This document shows, in pieces, positions 5,689-8,807 of a stretch of DNA of 8,807 nucleotides. The position numbers and the translations under genes were made by a program. The notes under the pieces were generated by a model. The model ran no database searches. It saw only the letters and a program-made list of their open reading frames with translations, and was not told where the DNA came from. Source of the stretch: an uncultured Leptospiraceae bacterium. GTDB taxonomy: Bacteria > Spirochaetota > Leptospiria > Leptospirales > Leptospiraceae. Each line of letters opens with the position of its first letter. Positions within the stretch are counted from its first letter, which is position 1. The DNA lies in the NCBI GenBank assembly GCA_937924465.1, contig CALDSP010000305.1:1-8807 (forward strand), in the 5' to 3' direction.

Positions 5689-7695
5689 ATGGAAAATATG
5701 TCTTTTCTTCTTTTATTACTCCTTTTTGTTTATTTACAAAATTTTACTTTTGCTTCAGAAACCTCAACAAACCAAACTCTTCCTCGTATGAAAGTTTATT
5801 GTCAAGATGAGTCAGAAAACCAAGTCTTTCCTGAATACTTATTGTCGAATGCTTACCGCTATCAATCAGCTACTCTACGTGAAAATGACACTGCAAAAAG
5901 AAAAGAACTTCATTTAAAAGCAATTCAACTTTTTGACTCTTATATTGAATGTATGAATTCTTATAATAATTCAATCAGTGCTATTACTTATTTACAAAAA
6001 GCCATTAGTCAAATTGAAATTGGAAATGAGGAAGCCGAACAAACTTTAGAAAAAGCCCTAGAAGTAGACTCAAGGTTAAGAGATGCTATAATTTTAAAAA
6101 GTCGCTTATTGATCAATAAGACCAAATATGAAGAAGCAAGAGATTTACTTGAAAAAAATATTTCTTATTTTTCAAATGATTCTGACTTTTTATATTTTCT
6201 TGGTTCGTTGAATCGTGAACTTGGAAATGATTCTTATGCTCTTTTGTATTTTGGTTCTCTTTGGAATAACATACAAAAAAGGGAGGGAGATACTCGTTAT
6301 AGAATCAGTGTTTTAAAATCTATGTCGGAGCTTTTAACAAAAAAATTTGTAAAAGATCCAAATTCAAGAAATAGAGCTATTTATTATATAAAAACTTATG
6401 TTAAGTATGTTCCCAATGATATTGAAACAAAATATATATTATCTTTTATGCTATACTTTGTGGGTCGAATCAATGAGTCCAAGGAAATAGCTTTAGAAAT
6501 TCTTTCAAAGAATCCTAATCATCAAAATGCTATAGGTTGGCTTGGAGAGATTTATTTTCTAACAAATAAAACAGAGGCTTTAAAATTTTTTCGTTATCTC
6601 TATCAAGAAAATAAAATCAACAATACCTATCTATACCACTTATATGCTGTCCTACAGGGTAGGTATACAGGTGACTCAAAAGAGTTTTTTGAAAACCACC
6701 TACAAACAGATAAAACTCGACTCTCTGCTTATCTTGCACTTATTGAAATATATAAATCTGAAAAAGAAAATGAAAAACTTTTACAATACTACGAAAAAGC
6801 TGCAAAATTAAGTTTTAATTATAAAGATTATTATCGTGCTATAGAATTATCAAAAAACAGAATTGCTCTTCTGAAAGAAACGAAAAATAGTAACTCTCTA
6901 ATAGCTAAAGAATATGAATTTATTTCCAAATGTTATGAAGAAATGGGAGCAGTACACTTATCTCTAGTCTATCTTCGAAAAGCAATTCAATCTAATCCTA
7001 AAGAATTTTTCTCACTAAAGCACCAAGAATCTGCTTTGTTAAGAAATCATAAAATCAAACGTTATCAAGAATCATTGGATATTTTAAACAAAATTTTGAA
7101 TCAAAAGCAAGATGAATCCAATTTTTATTTTGAAATTGGACTTACACATTTCTTAAATGGAAACTATCCTGAAAGTATTAAATTTTATACAAAAGCTATT
7201 AGGCTTGAACCCCAAAAAGCATATTACTATTATTATCGAGCTAGTTCTTATGAAAAGCTGGGTTACATATCAGAGGTTCGAAAAGATATTCAAAAATCCT
7301 GGGAAATAAATCCAAATTTTGCTCAAGCATACAATTTTCTAGGATATCTTTATGCTGAAAAAAATATTGAACTAGAAGAATCTTTTAGACTTATAAAAAA
7401 GGCAATTGAATTAGAACCCGACAACCCCGCTTTTCAAGATAGTTTAGGTTGGATATATTACCAAAAAGGAAATCTAGAAGAAGCTCTTTATCATCTACAA
7501 CTAGCAGTCGAACTCATGGAAGAAAAAAATGAAAAAGACGGAGTAGTCTATGATCATATTGGAGATATATACTTTAAACTTGGTGACACGCAAACAGCAA
7601 AAGACTATTGGCAAAAAGCACTGAAAACAGAATCTAGTGAGTTAAATACAGAAAAAACTCAAAAAAAACTTAGAGACTTGGAGATAAAACAATGA
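5689..7695 (+). CDS. Secreted tetratricopeptide-repeat protein (LbcA-like, paired with LolB-like gene)
   Basis: The 668-residue product starts with a signal peptide (hydrophobic 5-17, possible cleavage near FA-SE at 22-23). The first cysteine is residue 38, so there is no lipobox, unlike Pseudomonas LbcA, which is a lipoprotein. The rest is helical repeats. Clear TPR units lie at about 477-510 (YFEIGLTHFLNGNYPESIKF), 511-543, 544-578 (NFLGYLYAEKNIELEESFRL), 580-612 (DSLGWIYYQKGNLEEAL) and 619-650 (HIGDIYFKLGDTQTAKDYWQ). Degenerate units occupy much of 95-440. The 'LGY..AE...EE...LI..AIELEPD..A..DSLGW.YY..G..EEAL..L' run followed by 'HIGD.YFKLGD...A..YW.KAL' is typical of TPR proteins encoded beside lolB in proteobacteria. 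It overlaps the LolB-like gene by ATGA. It probably acts in the periplasm as a docking scaffold (inference). ATG 5698, three codons in, is an equally possible start. Confidence 0.87.
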   Translation: MENMSFLLLLLLFVYLQNFTFASETSTNQTLPRMKVYCQDESENQVFPEYLLSNAYRYQSATLRENDTAKRKELHLKAIQLFDSYIECMNSYNNSISAITYLQKAISQIEIGNEEAEQTLEKALEVDSRLRDAIILKSRLLINKTKYEEARDLLEKNISYFSNDSDFLYFLGSLNRELGNDSYALLYFGSLWNNIQKREGDTRYRISVLKSMSELLTKKFVKDPNSRNRAIYYIKTYVKYVPNDIETKYILSFMLYFVGRINESKEIALEILSKNPNHQNAIGWLGEIYFLTNKTEALKFFRYLYQENKINNTYLYHLYAVLQGRYTGDSKEFFENHLQTDKTRLSAYLALIEIYKSEKENEKLLQYYEKAAKLSFNYKDYYRAIELSKNRIALLKETKNSNSLIAKEYEFISKCYEEMGAVHLSLVYLRKAIQSNPKEFFSLKHQESALLRNHKIKRYQESLDILNKILNQKQDESNFYFEIGLTHFLNGNYPESIKFYTKAIRLEPQKAYYYYYRASSYEKLGYISEVRKDIQKSWEINPNFAQAYNFLGYLYAEKNIELEESFRLIKKAIELEPDNPAFQDSLGWIYYQKGNLEEALYHLQLAVELMEEKNEKDGVVYDHIGDIYFKLGDTQTAKDYWQKALKTESSELNTEKTQKKLRDLEIKQ

Positions 7696-8519
7696 AACTT
7701 AAAAAGACTTTTTTTATTAAATTTACTTTATTTTCGTGTATAACGTTTATGTTGTTTACGATTTTAACTTGTAAAACGGAACAAGTTCAAGAAAATATAG
7801 AATATTCTGAAGAATCTACAAATGGTTACTACTCACCATTACATAAAAACAATAAAGAGTTCTTAGTCCTTACTCAAAAATTAGAAGAGGAAGTTATCTC
7901 TTTTAGTGGAGATTTTAAAATGCAAATTAAATCAGGAGATGGACTCAAAACTACCAATAATCTAGATGGAAAAATTTATTTTGATAAGCCTTCCCAACGC
8001 CTAAAAATTGAACTTCTTATGCCTATTTTAGGATTAAAACTTTCACAACTCATTTCCAATGGAACTCAAATTCAAATTCAATCTGCAGAAAATCCTAAGC
8101 CGGTTACACTTCCTATGGGAGATATTATAATTTTAGATCCATCTACTCAGAAAAAAATTTCTATCCCTTTTCCGATTATTTATCACACAATTACCTTAAA
8201 ATTCTCTGAAAACTTGAAATCTCCAACTTCCAAAATGAATCCAAAAGCAAAAAAGATCCTATTCCAAAATGAAGGCGATACCTACATTTACACTTTGCAT
8301 GACAATGGACTAGACGCTTTAGAATATCATTCCCAAAAGAAAAATCTACTTGCAATTTGTAAAATTCCAAATTCTTCTAAAAATTATGAACACCCTCCTA
8401 CTCGACTCATTACAAAAATTACAGAAATGGACACAGGGAAAGATTTTAGCTATATTGATATTCAATATAAAAATCTAAAAAAAACTGCTAGTCTTCCAGA
8501 GAATGTATTTCGATTTTAA
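7692..8519 (+). CDS. LolB/DUF4292-like outer-membrane lipoprotein
   Basis: The 275-residue product has a positive N-terminus, a hydrophobic stretch (11-26) and a probable lipidation cysteine Cys27 after Ile-Leu-Thr. Cys16 (Leu-Phe-Ser-Cys) is a weaker alternative because its hydrophobic region is short. Residues about 68-135 look like the LolA/LolB half-barrel start: a 'FSGDFKMQIK' strand, a 'GKIYFDKPSQRLKIELLMP' strand pair, a Leu/Ile-rich turn (ILGLKL) and a 'SNGTQIQIQ' strand. The end (YIDIQYKNLKKTASLPENVF) resembles the closing strands of the same superfamily. LolB accepts lipoproteins from LolA and inserts them in the outer membrane; that role here is inferred from fold-like pattern and gene order, not proved. 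It is longer than E. coli LolB (about 207 residues). The start ATG lies inside the stop of the TPR gene (ATGA), so the two are translationally coupled. Confidence 0.7.
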   Translation: MKLKKTFFIKFTLFSCITFMLFTILTCKTEQVQENIEYSEESTNGYYSPLHKNNKEFLVLTQKLEEEVISFSGDFKMQIKSGDGLKTTNNLDGKIYFDKPSQRLKIELLMPILGLKLSQLISNGTQIQIQSAENPKPVTLPMGDIIILDPSTQKKISIPFPIIYHTITLKFSENLKSPTSKMNPKAKKILFQNEGDTYIYTLHDNGLDALEYHSQKKNLLAICKIPNSSKNYEHPPTRLITKITEMDTGKDFSYIDIQYKNLKKTASLPENVFRF

Positions 8520-8560
8520 ATTTCAGTAAAATGAATTATAAAAAACTAAAGTGAATCAAT

Positions 8561-8807
8561 TTGCAAAAAGTTATAATTTTATTGATAATATTATTAAAAA
8601 ACTGTGTTCCCAATGTTTATGTTTATGATGATTATAGTTTCATAAAAATAATCTCTTATTCAAAAGAAGAAAAAATATTTCCTAAAAAAGCAAAATGGAT
8701 TGGTTTTGAACCAAGTTTTTATTTTGATTTAAAGCAATTAGAAAATTTTGAAAAATTAGAATCTCTCGAAATTACATCTTCAAAGTTTAAGGATTTTTCA
8801 ACTTTAC
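8561..8807 (+). CDS. Putative lipoprotein with leucine-rich stretch, partial (3' end beyond window)
   Basis: The frame is open from TTG 8561 to the window end (82 codons) and has no conventional start other than this TTG after the in-frame TGA 8552-8554. The product begins with one lysine, a short hydrophobic run (VIILLIILL) and Lys-Asn-Cys15, a relaxed spirochaete-like lipobox (Leu-Lys-Asn-Cys). The signal is short at 14 residues. Residues about 62-82 (LKQLENFEKLESLEIT, then KFKDFSTL) have the leucine and phenylalanine spacing of leucine-rich repeats, so a surface or periplasmic LRR lipoprotein is possible. It starts 41 bp after the LolB-like gene on the same strand; the ribosome binding site is weak. 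Family and full length cannot be judged from this fragment. Confidence 0.55.
   Translation, partial: MQKVIILLIILLKNCVPNVYVYDDYSFIKIISYSKEEKIFPKKAKWIGFEPSFYFDLKQLENFEKLESLEITSSKFKDFSTL

Noticed and set aside
8531..8554. Seven-codon mini-frame (ATG to TGA) before the edge lipoprotein
   Set aside because: It is too short, with no ribosome binding site, repeated codons or attenuator hairpin to support a leader peptide.

Overview
This AT-rich window (about 30% G+C by eye) carries eight apparently intact genes, one of them cut by the right edge, and one broken gene at the left edge. There are no rRNA or tRNA genes, insertion sequences, CRISPR arrays or integrase-type genes. The gene types point to a diderm (Gram-negative-type) bacterium: a peptidoglycan-precursor enzyme, a LolB-like lipoprotein and several envelope-anchored proteins. 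Relaxed lipoprotein signals (Leu-Lys-Asn-Cys, Ile-Leu-Thr-Cys) and the use of TTG and GTG starts would suit a spirochaete, perhaps near the Leptospirales. That placement is an inference; no marker gene here proves it.

Left part (1-2262). A TetR-family regulator remnant (21-447) is broken by two one-base frameshifts and looks short in its C-terminal half. It converges on a small PF04020-type ('phage holin 4_2') membrane protein on the minus strand (462-812). Divergent from that is murB (854-1798), encoding UDP-N-acetylenolpyruvoylglucosamine reductase. It is followed 20 bp later by a small membrane-anchored protein with a probable bacterial PH-like domain (1819-2262).

Middle part (2294-5601, minus strand). 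Three tightly packed genes form a likely operon, transcribed from high to low coordinates. They encode a membrane-anchored protein with TPR-like helices, a NifS/IscS-type cysteine desulfurase overlapping it by about 20 bp, and a membrane-anchored alpha/beta hydrolase starting 4 bp after the desulfurase stop. A sigma70-like promoter followed by AGGAG and a TTG codon suggests that the first gene starts at 5601.

Right part (5689-8807, plus strand). A secreted TPR protein of 668 residues overlaps by ATGA a LolB/DUF4292-like lipoprotein. This order resembles the TPR-lolB pair of proteobacteria (LbcA-LolB in Pseudomonas), so it may be an outer-membrane lipoprotein insertion or envelope quality-control module. 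A short-signal lipoprotein with a leucine-rich stretch follows and runs off the end.

Most of the window is cell-envelope housekeeping. The most interesting item is the TPR/LolB-like pair; I see no clear defence, toxin or mobile system.
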